Positions 40,810-50,448 of a stretch of 64,000 nt of DNA are shown here, one piece after another. Positions within the stretch are counted from its first letter, which is position 1. The number at the start of each line of letters is the position of its first letter. The DNA lies in the NCBI GenBank assembly GCA_902806085.1, contig CADCVH010000084.1, positions 1 through 64,000 on the forward strand, in the 5' to 3' direction. A program made the position numbers and the translations under genes. This DNA is from an uncultured Rubrobacteraceae bacterium (GTDB lineage: Bacteria > Actinomycetota > Rubrobacteria > Rubrobacterales > Rubrobacteraceae). The notes beneath the pieces were generated by a model. That model was not told the origin of the DNA and searched no databases. It saw only the letters and a list, made by a program, of their open reading frames with translations.

Positions 40810-42519
40810 TTGCCAAGAGTCAGGGGTATCGGGCCCATGAACCGCCGCGATTTCTTGAAGCTGGGCGGCGCCGGGCTCGCTGGCGCCACGTTGCTAGGTG
40901 TCGCGGGCTGCGGCGGCGGGGAGCAGGTCGGCGGCGGCGGGCAGGGCGGAGGCGGTGGGGGAGGCACCTTCACCTACGGTCGTGGGGCGGACTCGGTCTC
41001 GCTCGACCCGGTCAACGCCACCGACGGCGAGTCGTTCGCCGTCACGCGCCAGGTCTTTGACGGCATCTTGGAGTTCAAGCCGGGGACCACGGACCCCGTG
41101 GCGTCGCTGGCGACGGAGATCCCGCAGCCCGAGCAGGGCGGGCGCCGCTACACCATCGACCTTCGCGAGGGCGTGAAGTTCCACGACGGGTCGGACTTCA
41201 ACGCCGAGGCGGTCGTCTTCAACTTCGACCGCTGGCGCCTCACGAACAACGAGTTCCACAAGGGTGGCGGCAACCAGGGCTCGAACTTCGCCTACTACAC
41301 TTCGCAGTTCGGCGGGTTCGACGGTGACTCGATCATAGAGAGCGTCGAGGCGGTGGACGAGTACACCGTGCGCTTCGGCCTCAAGGAGCCGCTCGGGCCG
41401 TTCTTGCGCAACCTCGCGATGAGCGCGTTTGCCATCGCTTCGCCAGCGGCCCTGGAGAAGGACGTCGAGGGGTTCTGGGAGAAGCCGGTCGGGACCGGGC
41501 CCTTCAAGTTCGACTCCTGGGACAAGGGCTCCGAGGTACGGCTCACGGCAAACAAGGACTGGTGGGCCTCGGGCTTGCCGGCCGGCCAGGGCGGGAGTGG
41601 GCCGAACGTGGACAGGATCGTGTTCCGGTCCATCGAGGACAACTCCTCCCGCGTGGCGTCGCTTGCGGGCGGCCAGCTCTCCGGCGCCGACGGCCTCACG
41701 CCGGACGACGTGCCGACCGTCGAGGATAACGAGGACCTGCAGGTCCTCACCAGGCCGCCCTTGAACATCGGCTACCTGGCGCTCAACACCCAGAAAAAGC
41801 CGTTCGACGACGTGAAGGTCAGGCGGGCTATGGCCGCGGCCATCAACATGGAGGAGATCGTCGAGGCCTTCTTCGGGGACACGGCCCAGGTCGCGACCAA
41901 CGCCTTCCCCCCGACCGCGCCTTTCTGGCGCGAGGAGACCGAACCCTACGGCTACGACCCGGACGAGGCGAGGAGCCTTCTGGAGGAGGCGGGCCTCGGG
42001 GACGGGTTCGACATGGAGCTTTGGTTCATGCCGATACCGCGGCCTTACATGCCGGACGGTAGGGGGGTGGCCCAGGCGATGCAGCGGGACCTCGAAGAGG
42101 TCGGCATCAACGCGAAGCTGGTCACCCGCGAGTGGGGCACCTACCTGGAGGAGACGAGCCGGGGGACGCACGACGCCTGCATCCTCGGGTGGACCGGGGA
42201 CAACGGCGACCCGGACAATTTCCTGAACGTCCTCCTCTCCTCCAAGAGCGCGACGCCCGAGGACGCCCTGAACGTCGCCTACTACAAGAACCCCGAATTG
42301 GACAAGGTCCTCAACCAGGGGGCCAGCACCATCGACGAGAACGAGCGCCGCAGGCTCTACGAGGAGGCCCAGGTCATCGTCTACGAGGATGTGCCGTGGG
42401 TGCCCATAGAGTACGCCAAGCCGCCTTTGGGCTACCAGAAGAGCGTCAAGGGCGTAACGCCCAACCCGACCGGCAGCGAGGCATTCAACCCCGTGCAGAT
42501 CACCGGCGGCGGCGCTTAA
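40810..42519 (+). CDS. ABC transporter substrate-binding lipoprotein (DppA/peptide type)
   Basis: 569 residues. Tat signal NRRDFLKLGGAGLAGATLLGVAGCGGG: twin Arg and a lipobox (VAGC), so it is probably exported folded and lipid-anchored outside. Mature SBP family 5 domain: SLDPVNATDGESFAVTRQVFDGILEFKPG, YTIDLREGVKFHDGSDFNAEAVVFNFDRW, KPVGTGPFKFDSWDKGSEVRLTANKDWW, and VRRAMAAAINMEEIV. Delivers peptides or similar solutes to the DppB/DppC genes that follow. TTG at 40810 has AAGGGGAAA upstream; ATG at 40837 is an alternative that begins the Tat motif. Confidence 0.88.
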   Translation: MPRVRGIGPMNRRDFLKLGGAGLAGATLLGVAGCGGGEQVGGGGQGGGGGGGTFTYGRGADSVSLDPVNATDGESFAVTRQVFDGILEFKPGTTDPVASLATEIPQPEQGGRRYTIDLREGVKFHDGSDFNAEAVVFNFDRWRLTNNEFHKGGGNQGSNFAYYTSQFGGFDGDSIIESVEAVDEYTVRFGLKEPLGPFLRNLAMSAFAIASPAALEKDVEGFWEKPVGTGPFKFDSWDKGSEVRLTANKDWWASGLPAGQGGSGPNVDRIVFRSIEDNSSRVASLAGGQLSGADGLTPDDVPTVEDNEDLQVLTRPPLNIGYLALNTQKKPFDDVKVRRAMAAAINMEEIVEAFFGDTAQVATNAFPPTAPFWREETEPYGYDPDEARSLLEEAGLGDGFDMELWFMPIPRPYMPDGRGVAQAMQRDLEEVGINAKLVTREWGTYLEETSRGTHDACILGWTGDNGDPDNFLNVLLSSKSATPEDALNVAYYKNPELDKVLNQGASTIDENERRRLYEEAQVIVYEDVPWVPIEYAKPPLGYQKSVKGVTPNPTGSEAFNPVQITGGGA

Positions 42520-42550
42520 ACGTTAGGAGAGGGGCGACGGGGGAGGGGAC

Positions 42551-43552
42551 CTGGCTACCTTTATAGGGCGTAGGATCCTGCAGCTCATCCCTGTCCTGCT
42601 CGGGGTCTCGCTCGTCGTGTTCTTCATGGTGCGGGCGATCCCCGGGGACCCGGCCCAGATCCTGCTCGGCCAGACGGCCACGCCGGAGGCGGTGGCCGAG
42701 ATCCGGACGCGGCTCGGCCTCGACAGGCATCCCGTCGTCCAGTACCTGCTCTTTCTGCGGGACGCGGCGACCGGGGACCTCGGGGACTCGATCGTCACGG
42801 GCCAGCCCGTCACGGCCACGCTGCTCGAGAAGTTTCCGGCGACGTTGGAGCTGGCGCTCGCGGCGCTGCTTTTCGCCGTCGTCATCGGGGTGCCCATTGG
42901 GGTGATCGCGGCAGTCAGGCAGTACTCCCTGCTCGACAGGATCACCTCCGTTATCGCGCTGACCGGGGTCTCGATGCCGATTTTCTGGCTCGCGATGATC
43001 TTCGTCGTGATCTTCACGGTGAACCTCGAGATCCTGCCGTTCCCCGGAAGAGTCGGCAACGAGGTGTCGTTCACGAGCTACACCGGCGTCTACACGCTCG
43101 ACACCCTCATCACGCTGAACTTCCCCGCCTTCTGGGACGTGCTGAAGCACCTGGTCATGCCGGCCGTGGCCCTCGGCACGATCCCGATGGCCGTGATAAC
43201 GCGCATGACCAGGAGCAGCATGCTCGAGGTGATGAACGAGGACTACGTAAGGACCGCCAGGGCGAAGGGCGTCGTGCCGTGGCGGGTCGTCTTCAGGCAC
43301 GCCCTGCGCAACGCGATGCTGCCGACGGTCACCGTGATAGGCCTCCAGTTCGGCCTGTTGATGGGCGGGGCCATCCTGACGGAGACGATCTTTACGTGGA
43401 ACGGGATCGGGCAGTTCGCCATCCAGTCCATCGACGGCCGCGACTACGCCGGCATCCAGGGCGTGGTCCTCTACGGCGCGGTCTTTTTCGTGCTCGTCAA
43501 CCTGCTCGTGGACGTGCTCTACGCCGTCCTCGACCCGCGGGTGAGGTTGTAA
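42551..43552 (+). CDS. ABC transporter permease (DppB type)
   Basis: 333 residues with six membrane helices. The N-terminus FIGRRILQLIPVLLGVSLVVFFMVRAIPGDPAQ and loop MTRSSMLEVMNEDYVRTARAKGV (EAA motif) are standard for DppB. The frame has no ATG, GTG or TTG before GTG at 42617, which would remove the first helix; CTG at 42551 directly after GGGAGGGGAC is therefore the likely start, a rare codon. Works with DppA and DppC of this operon. No ATPase genes follow, so the transporter must borrow DppD/F subunits from elsewhere. Confidence 0.85.
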   Translation: MATFIGRRILQLIPVLLGVSLVVFFMVRAIPGDPAQILLGQTATPEAVAEIRTRLGLDRHPVVQYLLFLRDAATGDLGDSIVTGQPVTATLLEKFPATLELALAALLFAVVIGVPIGVIAAVRQYSLLDRITSVIALTGVSMPIFWLAMIFVVIFTVNLEILPFPGRVGNEVSFTSYTGVYTLDTLITLNFPAFWDVLKHLVMPAVALGTIPMAVITRMTRSSMLEVMNEDYVRTARAKGVVPWRVVFRHALRNAMLPTVTVIGLQFGLLMGGAILTETIFTWNGIGQFAIQSIDGRDYAGIQGVVLYGAVFFVLVNLLVDVLYAVLDPRVRL

Positions 43553-43554
43553 GG

Positions 43555-44460
43555 ATGGCCCAGGCCCCCGTCAGGGAGACGCCGGTCTCCAACCCCGTCC
43601 AGACGCGCACCCGCTTCGGCGACTTCAGGCAGGGGTTTCTCGGCAACAAGCTGGCGATCGTCGGGTTGGTGGTCATATCCCTCTTCGTCCTGATGGCGGT
43701 CTTCGCGCCATTACTAGCGCCTTACGACCCCATAAAGGATCAAAACCTCGCCCAGCGGTTCGACGGGCCGAGCGCGTCTCACCCCCTCGGCCAGGACGAG
43801 CTCGGGCGGGACATCCTCTCGCGCATCATCTTCGGGGCCAGGGTCTCGCTAACCGCGGGCCTCGCCGCGGTCGTGTTCGCCACCGTCTTCGGGACGTTCG
43901 TCGGGGTGGTCGCCGGGTACGCCGGGGGGCTCATCGACGCCACTCTCATGCGGTTGATGGACATCATCTTGGCTTTCCCAAGCATCCTGCTTGCGATAGT
44001 GATCGTGAGCATCCTGGGGCAGGGGCTCACGAACGCGTTGCTCGCCGTCGGGGTGGTCCTCTTGCCTCAGATAGCGCGGGTGGTTCGTTCGTCGGTCATA
44101 AGCGTTCGTGAGCGGGACTACGTGGAGGCGGAGCGGGCGATAGGGGCCTCGGACTCGCAGATCGTCTTCTCGGCCATCCTGCCGAACAGTTTGGCGCCCC
44201 TGATCGTGCAGTCCACCCTCGCCCTCGCCACTGCCATCCTGGACGTCGCCGCCCTCTCCTTTCTCGGCCTCGGCGCCCAGCCGCCCCAGCCGGAGTGGGG
44301 GGCGATGCTCACCGACGCCTTCCGGAGCGGCTTCGGGGTCTTCACGGAGGGCCAGCACGCCATCATCTTCCCGGGCGTGGCCATCGCCCTCTCGGTGCTC
44401 GCCGTGAACTTTATCGGGGACGGCCTGCGCGACGCCCTGGACCCCCGCCGGCGCCGCTAG
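43555..44460 (+). CDS. ABC transporter permease (DppC type)
   Basis: 301 residues. Cytosolic N-terminus, then KLAIVGLVVISLFVLMAVFAPLLAPYDP, periplasmic HPLGQDELGRDILSRIIFGARVSL, the EAA motif SVRERDYVEAERAIGAS, and the ending LSFLGLGAQPPQPEWGAML...DALDPRRRR. Six helices. Starts 2 bases after the DppB stop (GAGGT upstream). Paralogue of the truncated gene at the left edge of the window. Confidence 0.9.
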   Translation: MAQAPVRETPVSNPVQTRTRFGDFRQGFLGNKLAIVGLVVISLFVLMAVFAPLLAPYDPIKDQNLAQRFDGPSASHPLGQDELGRDILSRIIFGARVSLTAGLAAVVFATVFGTFVGVVAGYAGGLIDATLMRLMDIILAFPSILLAIVIVSILGQGLTNALLAVGVVLLPQIARVVRSSVISVRERDYVEAERAIGASDSQIVFSAILPNSLAPLIVQSTLALATAILDVAALSFLGLGAQPPQPEWGAMLTDAFRSGFGVFTEGQHAIIFPGVAIALSVLAVNFIGDGLRDALDPRRRR

Positions 44461-44571
44461 AGAGCGGGCGGACCTCGGCCACCGGTAAAAGACCGCGGGC
44501 CCGGAGGCCGATGGCGCCCGAAGCGTGCCCGGTCTGACGCCGGATCGCTCTAGGTACGCCGCTCTCCGGCG

Positions 44572-44599
44572 TTGCTTTGTGGCGCGGGCGCTGTATCAT
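44572..44599 (+). promoter_or_regulatory. promoter of sortase gene, probably leaderless transcript
   Basis: TTGCTT (44572-44577), 16-base spacer, TATCAT (44594-44599); the GTG start begins 8 bases after the -10, leaving no room for a ribosome site. A 6-bp hairpin (44556-44572) just before it may end the Dpp operon. Confidence 0.5.
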
Positions 44600-44607
44600 A
44601 TCGCCCC

Positions 44608-45333
44608 GTGAGGAGCAGACCTTACGGGTCCTGGACCCGCCAGGAGAGAACATCGACCTCTTCCCGGGACGGTCGCGCGAGGTCGCGCGTGCCGCGACGC
44701 GACCCGTCCCGCGACCGTGGCCGCTCCCGCGGTCCCTCCCGCGGTCCCTCCCGCCGCCCGCGCTACGACCGTCTGCTGCTCGTGGGGGTCGGGGTGGTGC
44801 TCGTGCTGGTCTCCGTCGGGATGGTGTTCGCCGACGTGCGCGAGGCGGGCAACACGGTCCCGGAGGCGGCGCCGAAGAGCGAGGCCATGACGCTCACCGT
44901 GCCGAGCATGAAGCGGGTGGAGGACGTCCCCGTCTACGGCGGCCCGGTGGCCGAGGAGACGGCCCTGCACGACGGGACGCTGCACGTCAAAGACACGGGG
45001 TTCCCGTGGCAGCGGGAGGCAAACGTGTACATCGCCGGCCACCGCCTCGGCTACCCGCGCACGGACAGCTTCTTCGTGTTCTGGGACCTGAACAAGCTGA
45101 AGGGGGGCGAGCGGGTCCTGCTGACGGACTCCGAGGACACCAAGTACGTCTACAAGGTCTTCGATCGGCGCGTCGTGGGGCCAAACGAGGTCTCGATCAA
45201 AAAACCCATCGAGGGCAAGAACATAGTGAGCCTCCAGACCTGCACCCTGCCGAACTACTCGGACCGCCTCGTGGTCCGGGCGGAACTCGTCAGGACCGTC
45301 AAGGCCCCGGTCGAGCAGGCGAAGGCCGGGTAG
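44608..45333 (+). CDS. sortase
   Basis: 241 residues. Basic, Arg/Ser/Pro-rich N-terminus (DPSRDRGRSRGPSRGPSRRPR) in the cytosol, one membrane helix (LLLVGVGVVLVLVSVGMVFA), then a sortase beta-barrel: YIAGHRLGY with the catalytic His, SLQTCTLPNYSDRLVVRAEL with the catalytic Cys and Arg. Sortases cleave LPxTG-like signals and attach proteins to the cell wall, so the host has a Gram-positive-type envelope. Class (D or E) is not settled. No LPxTG substrate gene is adjacent. GTG start follows directly on a -10 element. Confidence 0.88.
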   Translation: MRSRPYGSWTRQERTSTSSRDGRARSRVPRRDPSRDRGRSRGPSRGPSRRPRYDRLLLVGVGVVLVLVSVGMVFADVREAGNTVPEAAPKSEAMTLTVPSMKRVEDVPVYGGPVAEETALHDGTLHVKDTGFPWQREANVYIAGHRLGYPRTDSFFVFWDLNKLKGGERVLLTDSEDTKYVYKVFDRRVVGPNEVSIKKPIEGKNIVSLQTCTLPNYSDRLVVRAELVRTVKAPVEQAKAG

Positions 45334-45343
45334 CTTGTAGCAC

Positions 45344-45358
45344 GCCGGCTTCGCCGGC
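45344..45358. terminator. bidirectional hairpin between convergent genes
   Basis: GCCGGC-TTC-GCCGGC followed by TTT on the plus strand, in the 27-base gap between the convergent sortase and methyltransferase genes. Confidence 0.55.
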
Positions 45359-45360
45359 TT

Positions 45361-46182
45361 TCAGCGCGGTTTTCGCGCCAGCAACGAGTACATGAGCGGT
45401 ATGCGGGGGGTGCCTTCCGGTAGACGGTAGGTGTCGAAGTCGTATCTCTGCAGGATCGGCCAGCGGGGGAAGAGCGTGTGGTCGTGCTCGTGCAGGAACT
45501 CTAAGACGAGGCCCGACCCTATAATGGCGGTCACGACGTCGGAGAGGGTGTGGGTCCACTCGTAGGTTAGGTTGTTGGTCGTCTCGGCTTCGAGGTCGGC
45601 GTAGGTGCCCGGCTCGTCCCAGATCTGCGGCTCCTCGTTGTGGAAGTAGTCGTGCTCGACGGTCAGGTCGTCGTCGCCGAAGACGTCGGTGAAGGGGTGG
45701 AACTCGGCGAGGTAGAGGGTGCCGCCCGGGCGGATCAGGCCCGCGACCACCTCCGCCCACCGCTTTATGTCCGGCAGCCAATTCAGGGCGCCGAGGCCCG
45801 TGTAGACGACGTCGAAGGTCCGCCCTCCGAGGGCCTCCCCCGCCGCGTAGACGTCGGAGCTGACGAACTCCGCGTCGAGCCCGAGGTCCGCGGCGAGCTT
45901 CCGGGCCGCCTCGACCGCGGGGACGGAGAAGTCTAGCCCCGTTACGCGGGCCCCGCGGCGGGCCCAGCTTAAAGTGTCTTTGCCGAAGTGGCACTGGAGG
46001 TGGAGGAGCTCTTTACCGGAGACGTCGCCCATCTCCGCGAGCTCGAAGGGTCGGAGGTGCTCCGCGCCGGCCTTGAAACCCTCCACGCCGTAGAAGTCGC
46101 CGCCGACGTGGATGGGGACGCGCTCGTCCCAACTCGCCCTGTTCGCCTGCCGCCACCGCTCTTGCCAGCCTCGGTTGTTCAC
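45361..46182 (-). CDS. class I SAM-dependent methyltransferase
   Basis: 273 residues. LLHLQCHFGKDTLSWARRGARVTGLDFSVPAVEAARKLA is a SAM-binding motif I/II of the family that begins with WxxRVPIHVGGDFYGVEGFKAG. Then SSDVYAAGEAL, FDVVYTGLGALNWLPDIKRWAEVVAGLIRPGGTLYLAEFHP. Target unknown. Single gene in its own unit, upstream of the convergent hairpin. Confidence 0.85.
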   Translation of the reverse strand: MNNRGWQERWRQANRASWDERVPIHVGGDFYGVEGFKAGAEHLRPFELAEMGDVSGKELLHLQCHFGKDTLSWARRGARVTGLDFSVPAVEAARKLAADLGLDAEFVSSDVYAAGEALGGRTFDVVYTGLGALNWLPDIKRWAEVVAGLIRPGGTLYLAEFHPFTDVFGDDDLTVEHDYFHNEEPQIWDEPGTYADLEAETTNNLTYEWTHTLSDVVTAIIGSGLVLEFLHEHDHTLFPRWPILQRYDFDTYRLPEGTPRIPLMYSLLARKPR

Positions 46183-46236
46183 GTGTGCCTCCTTGGGGCG
46201 AAGGTCTAAACGGTTCGTCCGGTCCCCCGTGCGGGG

Positions 46237-46743
46237 CTAGGGATCGCGGTCGTAGTGGGCGATGGTCTCGTCGAGGTCGTCTTCTTTCTGGCGGCCGGTG
46301 CGCCGGAAGCCGCGACGGTCGTAGAGCCGGTGGGCCCTGGCGTTGTCTGCGCGGGTCCAGAGCTGGGCCCGGGTGTAGCCGCGGTTGCGCGCCTCGGCGA
46401 GCACGGCGTCTACCAGCGTCCCGCCGAGGCCCTCCCCACAGTGGTCCGGCGCGACGAAGACCGCCGCGACGTGGCACAGGCCTCCTACCGGCGGCCCGGC
46501 AGCGTCGTCCGCGAGGCCCTGCATCCCGACGGCCATGCCGACGATCCCCCGCCCGTCGCCGGGCTCGCCCTCGGTGACGAAGAGGAAGGCGTCGGGGTTC
46601 TCCATGTGCCCGCGCACGCGTCCGCCGTGCTCCGGCGAGGCGGGGCCGCCGCCCCGGCGGGCCTCGTTGGCCTTTTGCCACACCGCCAGGGCGGCGTCGA
46701 AGTCCGCCGGGCCGCCGCGCCGCACGAACGGTCCGTCCCTCAC
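46237..46743 (-). CDS. GNAT family N-acetyltransferase
   Basis: 168 residues. Motif A is [32 protein letters not shown] (acetyl-CoA pyrophosphate loop xxGxGG), then [25 protein letters not shown], the family's motif B. Acceptor substrate unknown. GTG at 46743 overlaps the stop of the S9 peptidase gene (GTGA), so the two are coupled. Confidence 0.85.
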   Translation of the reverse strand: MRDGPFVRRGGPADFDAALAVWQKANEARRGGGPASPEHGGRVRGHMENPDAFLFVTEGEPGDGRGIVGMAVGMQGLADDAAGPPVGGLCHVAAVFVAPDHCGEGLGGTLVDAVLAEARNRGYTRAQLWTRADNARAHRLYDRRGFRRTGRQKEDDLDETIAHYDRDP

Positions 46744-48680
46744 GGCGCGTCCAGGTTCTCTATGCGGATGGGGTCCACCCTGTCCGCCAGGTCGAAGCCG
46801 AAGACGCGGGAGTAGAAGAAGAGCTCGCCGTCCAGGGCGCGCTTTATGTTCTCCGCGCGGCGAAAGCCGTGCTGCTCGCCCTCGAACGGGACGTAGGCGA
46901 CCGGGAGACCCTTCTCTTTGAGGGCCTCGAACATCGTCTGGGCCTGGTTCGGGGGGACGACCTCGTCTTCGAGGCCCTGGAAAAAGATGACGGGGCAGGA
47001 GAGGCCTTCGGTGTGGTGGATGGGGGAGCGTTCGCGGTAGAGGTCGGCGCGCTCGGGGTAGGGCCCGATCAGGCCGTCCAGGTACCGCGACTCGAACTTG
47101 TGCGTCTCCTCGGCCAGCGCCGCCGCGTCGCTGACGCCGTAGTGGCTCGCGCCCGCCGCGAACGTGTCCCGGAACGCCAGGGCGCACAGCGTCGTGTACC
47201 CGCCGGCGCTGCCGCCCGCGATCAGGAGCCGCCCGCCGTCCACCAGGCCCCGTCCCGCCAGGTATTTCGCCCCGTTGGCGCAGTCGTCCACGTCCACCAC
47301 GCCCCACATCCCGTCCAGCCGCCGCCGGTACTCGCGCCCGTAGCCCGTCGAGCCCCCGTAGTTCACGTCGAGCACGGCGAAGCCGCGGCTGGTCCTGTGC
47401 TGGATTTCGAGGTCCAGGTTCGGCAGGGTCATCCCGGTCGGGCCGCCGTGGCTCAGGACGAGCAGCGGCGGGAGCTCGCCCTCGGGCGCTGCGTGGTCCT
47501 TGTTCGCCGGCGGGTAGAAGAAGCCGTGCGCCGTTAGACCGCCCTCCGTCGGGAACTCGACGGTCTCCGGGGCGGAGAGGTAGCCCGGGTCTATCCCCAG
47601 ATCTCCCGCCCGGCGCACGACCTCGCGTTCGCCCGTCCCCGTGTCCAGGCGCACGACGGCGGAGGACTCCGTAGGGGAGCCGGCGATAAAGAGGAGCCCG
47701 CCCGTGGCCGGGTCCGAGCGGAGGAAGCTTATGACGGAGTACGGGGTCTCAGCCTCCGCCAGCTCCCCGGTCTCGGTGTCGAGGACGCCGAGGCGGAAGA
47801 CGCCGCGCTCTATAGAGGCGCACGCTATCCGGGTCGGGGAGAGGAAGGCGTAGGTGGACATCCCGAACGCCCACCCCGGCAGCCCGAACTCGGCCTCCAT
47901 CGGGCAGAGCGGTTCGACCGCGCCCGCGCGCAGCCGGTACAGGTTCCACCAACCCGTCCTGTCGGAGACGAAGTGGAGCGTCCCGTCCGGGGACCACTCG
48001 GGCTGGAAGACGGACTCGTCGGGGCCGCCTTCCACCCTCTCGGCCCCGACCGGCGCACCGTCTTCGCCCAGCCCGGCGGTCCAGAGCTCCGTGCCGTCCC
48101 AGGGCATGTTCGGGTGGTTCCAGGTGAGCCAGGCCAGGCTCTGCCCGTCCGGGCCGACGCGGGGCGAGGAGTAGAAGTCGTTGCCGGAGACGAGTACGCG
48201 CTCCGCGCCGTCCCCAAGGTCGATCGCCACGATCTCGTTCACGGGCTCGCCGTCCCCGGTGTGGTCCTCGCGCACGGCAACGAGGCGGTTGCGGACAACG
48301 TCCACCGCCATGTTCGCGTAGCGGTGGTCTATCTGGGCCGTGAGGGGTTCCGGATTGTCGCCCGCGGACACGGAGTAGAGCCGCTGGTCGTCGAAGTTCG
48401 AGAAATAGACCGTGCCATCGTGGACGACGAAGTCGCCGCCGCCGTACTCGTGGACGCGGGTGCGGGCGTTGAACGGTTGGGGGGTGAGGTCCCTGACGCG
48501 GCCGTCGGGGGAGCGGTGGACGATCACGCTTCGCCCTCCCTCGCCGGGACGGCTTTCGAGCCAGTAGACGTCGTCGCCGTCGAGGGCCGTGTCCTTCAGG
48601 CCGACGACGCCCCGCACGATCAAATCCGATGAGATCGGGGAGCGCCACGAGCCGTAGGGCGCGACTTGGGTCTGGGCCAT
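46740..48680 (-). CDS. S9 family peptidase (prolyl oligopeptidase type)
   Basis: 646 residues. N-terminal beta-propeller (about 1-390), with repeats such as [25 protein letters not shown], then an alpha/beta hydrolase: [13 protein letters not shown], the nucleophile Ser in [11 protein letters not shown], the Asp in [14 protein letters not shown], and the His in EGEQHGFRR. Cytosolic oligopeptidase or aminopeptidase; no signal peptide. ATG at 48680 has GGGAGG upstream. Confidence 0.92.
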   Translation of the reverse strand: MAQTQVAPYGSWRSPISSDLIVRGVVGLKDTALDGDDVYWLESRPGEGGRSVIVHRSPDGRVRDLTPQPFNARTRVHEYGGGDFVVHDGTVYFSNFDDQRLYSVSAGDNPEPLTAQIDHRYANMAVDVVRNRLVAVREDHTGDGEPVNEIVAIDLGDGAERVLVSGNDFYSSPRVGPDGQSLAWLTWNHPNMPWDGTELWTAGLGEDGAPVGAERVEGGPDESVFQPEWSPDGTLHFVSDRTGWWNLYRLRAGAVEPLCPMEAEFGLPGWAFGMSTYAFLSPTRIACASIERGVFRLGVLDTETGELAEAETPYSVISFLRSDPATGGLLFIAGSPTESSAVVRLDTGTGEREVVRRAGDLGIDPGYLSAPETVEFPTEGGLTAHGFFYPPANKDHAAPEGELPPLLVLSHGGPTGMTLPNLDLEIQHRTSRGFAVLDVNYGGSTGYGREYRRRLDGMWGVVDVDDCANGAKYLAGRGLVDGGRLLIAGGSAGGYTTLCALAFRDTFAAGASHYGVSDAAALAEETHKFESRYLDGLIGPYPERADLYRERSPIHHTEGLSCPVIFFQGLEDEVVPPNQAQTMFEALKEKGLPVAYVPFEGEQHGFRRAENIKRALDGELFFYSRVFGFDLADRVDPIRIENLDAP

Positions 48681-48996
48681 GCTTCGGATACCTCCCGCGG
48701 GGGCCGCTCTCTTTGTGGTGGCCGGGCCGACGGGGCCGGCGTAGCCCCGGATCATAGCAAAAGCCGCGCCCCGCCCCCGTGGGCCTCACGGTCGCCCGAA
48801 CCCCAAAGAATCCGGTTGAGTTTGGGGTCATGCCAGCGGGTCACAGGCATCAGCGATAACCTCAAAACCTGTTGCCTCTTAGCACCTCGACCCCGCCGAT
48901 CGTCGTCCTGCCGAGCACGCGGCTCAAGGCTCACGAAGACCCTGTCAATCGTCCTTCCGGCCGAGTTCCTCGCGCAGGCCCGCCGGGATCAGGTGC
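48681..48996. other. intergenic region with terminator-like inverted repeat
   Basis: 316 bases. Contains an 8-bp-arm inverted repeat (48800-48828). Short ORFs on both strands here match no family I know. Promoter of the S9 gene must be in 48690-48790. Confidence 0.4.
48800..48828 (-). terminator. inverted repeat ACCCCAAA...TTTGGGGT
   Basis: Perfect 8-bp arms with a 13-base loop, 170 bases after the flippase-like gene's stop and upstream of the peptidase gene. On the minus strand it ends TTTGGGGTTC, a poor U-tract, so terminator or operator are both possible. Confidence 0.4.
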
Positions 48997-50061
48997 TCAA
49001 TCGCTGCGGGCCCCGAAATTGAGGGTCGGGTAGAGGAGAACGGCGAGGGGGATGGGGAGCCAGAAGTTGAAGAGGCGGTAGCCGAGAACCGGGATGGTGG
49101 CCTCCGGGCCGTAACCCTGGAGGGCAAGGGTGCCGAGCATGGCGGCCTCGAAGGTCCCGAGGCCGCCGGGCGTGATGGGCAGGTTGCCGACCGCCGTCGC
49201 CACGCCGTAGGCCACCAGGAGCTCGACGACCCCGAAGTCCACCCCGAGGGCCTGGAAGACGACTATCAGGCATAGGGCGTCGAAGGCCCAGTAGCCTAAA
49301 GCGAGGGCCCCGAGTTGTAGCGCCCGCCTGGGGTTGCCGAGGAGCTGATCCCGCAGCACCTTCACCTCGTCCCTGAGCCACGTTACCACCCTCTGGGACC
49401 AGGCCTCCGTCTTCCGTCGGGACCAGCGCCGGCGCAGGAAGGGTCGCCCGACCCCGTACAGAATGCCGGACAGGACCCTGCGGACGGCTTTGGGCCGGCG
49501 CTGGGCGACGAAGGCCGCCACGAAGGCCGCCAGGGTCAGGGCGAACAGCAGCAGCGCGCCCGCGGTGGCGAGACGGTTCAGCTCCCGGTCGAGAACGAGG
49601 TAGAGCAGCGAGAGCAGGAGCCAGACGCCCAGGGCGACGTAGATGAGGGCGCCCATCGTGGCGACGGCGAGGCCCACTTTCGCGGGCTGAAGACCGCGGT
49701 TGCGCAGGACCCCGTAGGTGACGGCTGCCGAAGCCCCGCCGCCGCCGGGCAGCACCCTGTAGGCGCCGTGGATGACGATCGTCAGGCGCAGGGTAAAGAA
49801 GCGCCCCAGCCCGCTGCGGCGCCGGCGCTTCAGCGAGGCCCCGTAGCCCGCCGCCGCGCCCGCCGAACGGCCGAGCAACTCCCCGTAGCAGAGAAAGCTA
49901 CCCAGGATCGCCCCGAAAGCCGCCACGAGAAGCGGACCAGACGAGCCCGCGACGAGGGCGAGCGAACGCCGGATGCCGGGCAGCTGCGGCAGCAACAGGT
50001 ACAACGCGAGCCCGGCCGAGGCAAGGTAAAGGACCGTCTTCAGCAGCGTCCTACGCGACAA
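48997..50061 (-). CDS. UPF0104/lysylphosphatidylglycerol-synthase-TM family membrane protein
   Basis: 354 residues with about eight hydrophobic helices. Family marks: LRLTIVIHGAYRVLPGGGGASAAVTYGVLRNRGL and AVGNLPITPGGLGTFEAAMLGTL (PGG-G-E). In other bacteria this domain flips or anchors lipids and often accompanies glycosyl- or aminoacyl-lipid synthesis; no catalytic synthase domain is present here. Function unproven. Monocistronic. Confidence 0.85.
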   Translation of the reverse strand: MSRRTLLKTVLYLASAGLALYLLLPQLPGIRRSLALVAGSSGPLLVAAFGAILGSFLCYGELLGRSAGAAAGYGASLKRRRRSGLGRFFTLRLTIVIHGAYRVLPGGGGASAAVTYGVLRNRGLQPAKVGLAVATMGALIYVALGVWLLLSLLYLVLDRELNRLATAGALLLFALTLAAFVAAFVAQRRPKAVRRVLSGILYGVGRPFLRRRWSRRKTEAWSQRVVTWLRDEVKVLRDQLLGNPRRALQLGALALGYWAFDALCLIVVFQALGVDFGVVELLVAYGVATAVGNLPITPGGLGTFEAAMLGTLALQGYGPEATIPVLGYRLFNFWLPIPLAVLLYPTLNFGARSD

Positions 50062-50448
50062 GTCCGACGGTCCGATCCGTTTTCACGCTCTTTTACGCCC
50101 TCCATCTCGGGTTACCGGGAGCATTGTAGAGCTTCGGACGACCGCGACAGGGCCGGGGAGAGGTACGGCGACCCTCCCCACGGCTCCCAGCGGGCGCGGC
50201 CCTGTCAGAGCCCGGGCCGCCGCGCTGCCCGGCGAAGGCCCCCCGGGCTCGAAGATCCGCCCACCAGGCCCCGGAGATCTTCCCCGGCCCCACGGCCCCC
50301 GACGCGCGCGCGTTTCTCCGTAGCGGTGATTAGCAAGAACCGGGGCACCCCCCGCCCCGCCGCCGTTTGCCGCGAAAACGCGGCTGCGCTATATTGTTTG
50401 AACATCAGTAATATAAATTTACTGTAAAGAAACACAGGGGGTGGGGAG
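50062..50448. other. intergenic region with fhs promoter
   Basis: About 390 bases, mostly G+C-rich, ending in an A+T-rich stretch (50380-50430) with a promoter and an inverted repeat. No gene seen. Confidence 0.5.
50398..50425 (+). promoter_or_regulatory. fhs promoter overlapping an inverted repeat
   Basis: TTGAAC (50398-50403), 16-base spacer, TACTGT (50420-50425). An inverted repeat CAGTAA (50406-50411) / TTACTG (50419-50424) occupies the spacer and the -10, as an operator would. Confidence 0.5.

Noticed and set aside
44690..44760. Repeated CCCGCGGTCC-like units resembling a repeat array
   Set aside because: They encode the Arg/Ser/Pro-rich sortase N-terminus; unit size and spacing are irregular, so not a CRISPR or satellite.
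48752..49022. Short ORFs on both strands in the S9 peptidase/flippase gap
   Set aside because: No ribosome sites, no domains, and overlap with an inverted repeat.
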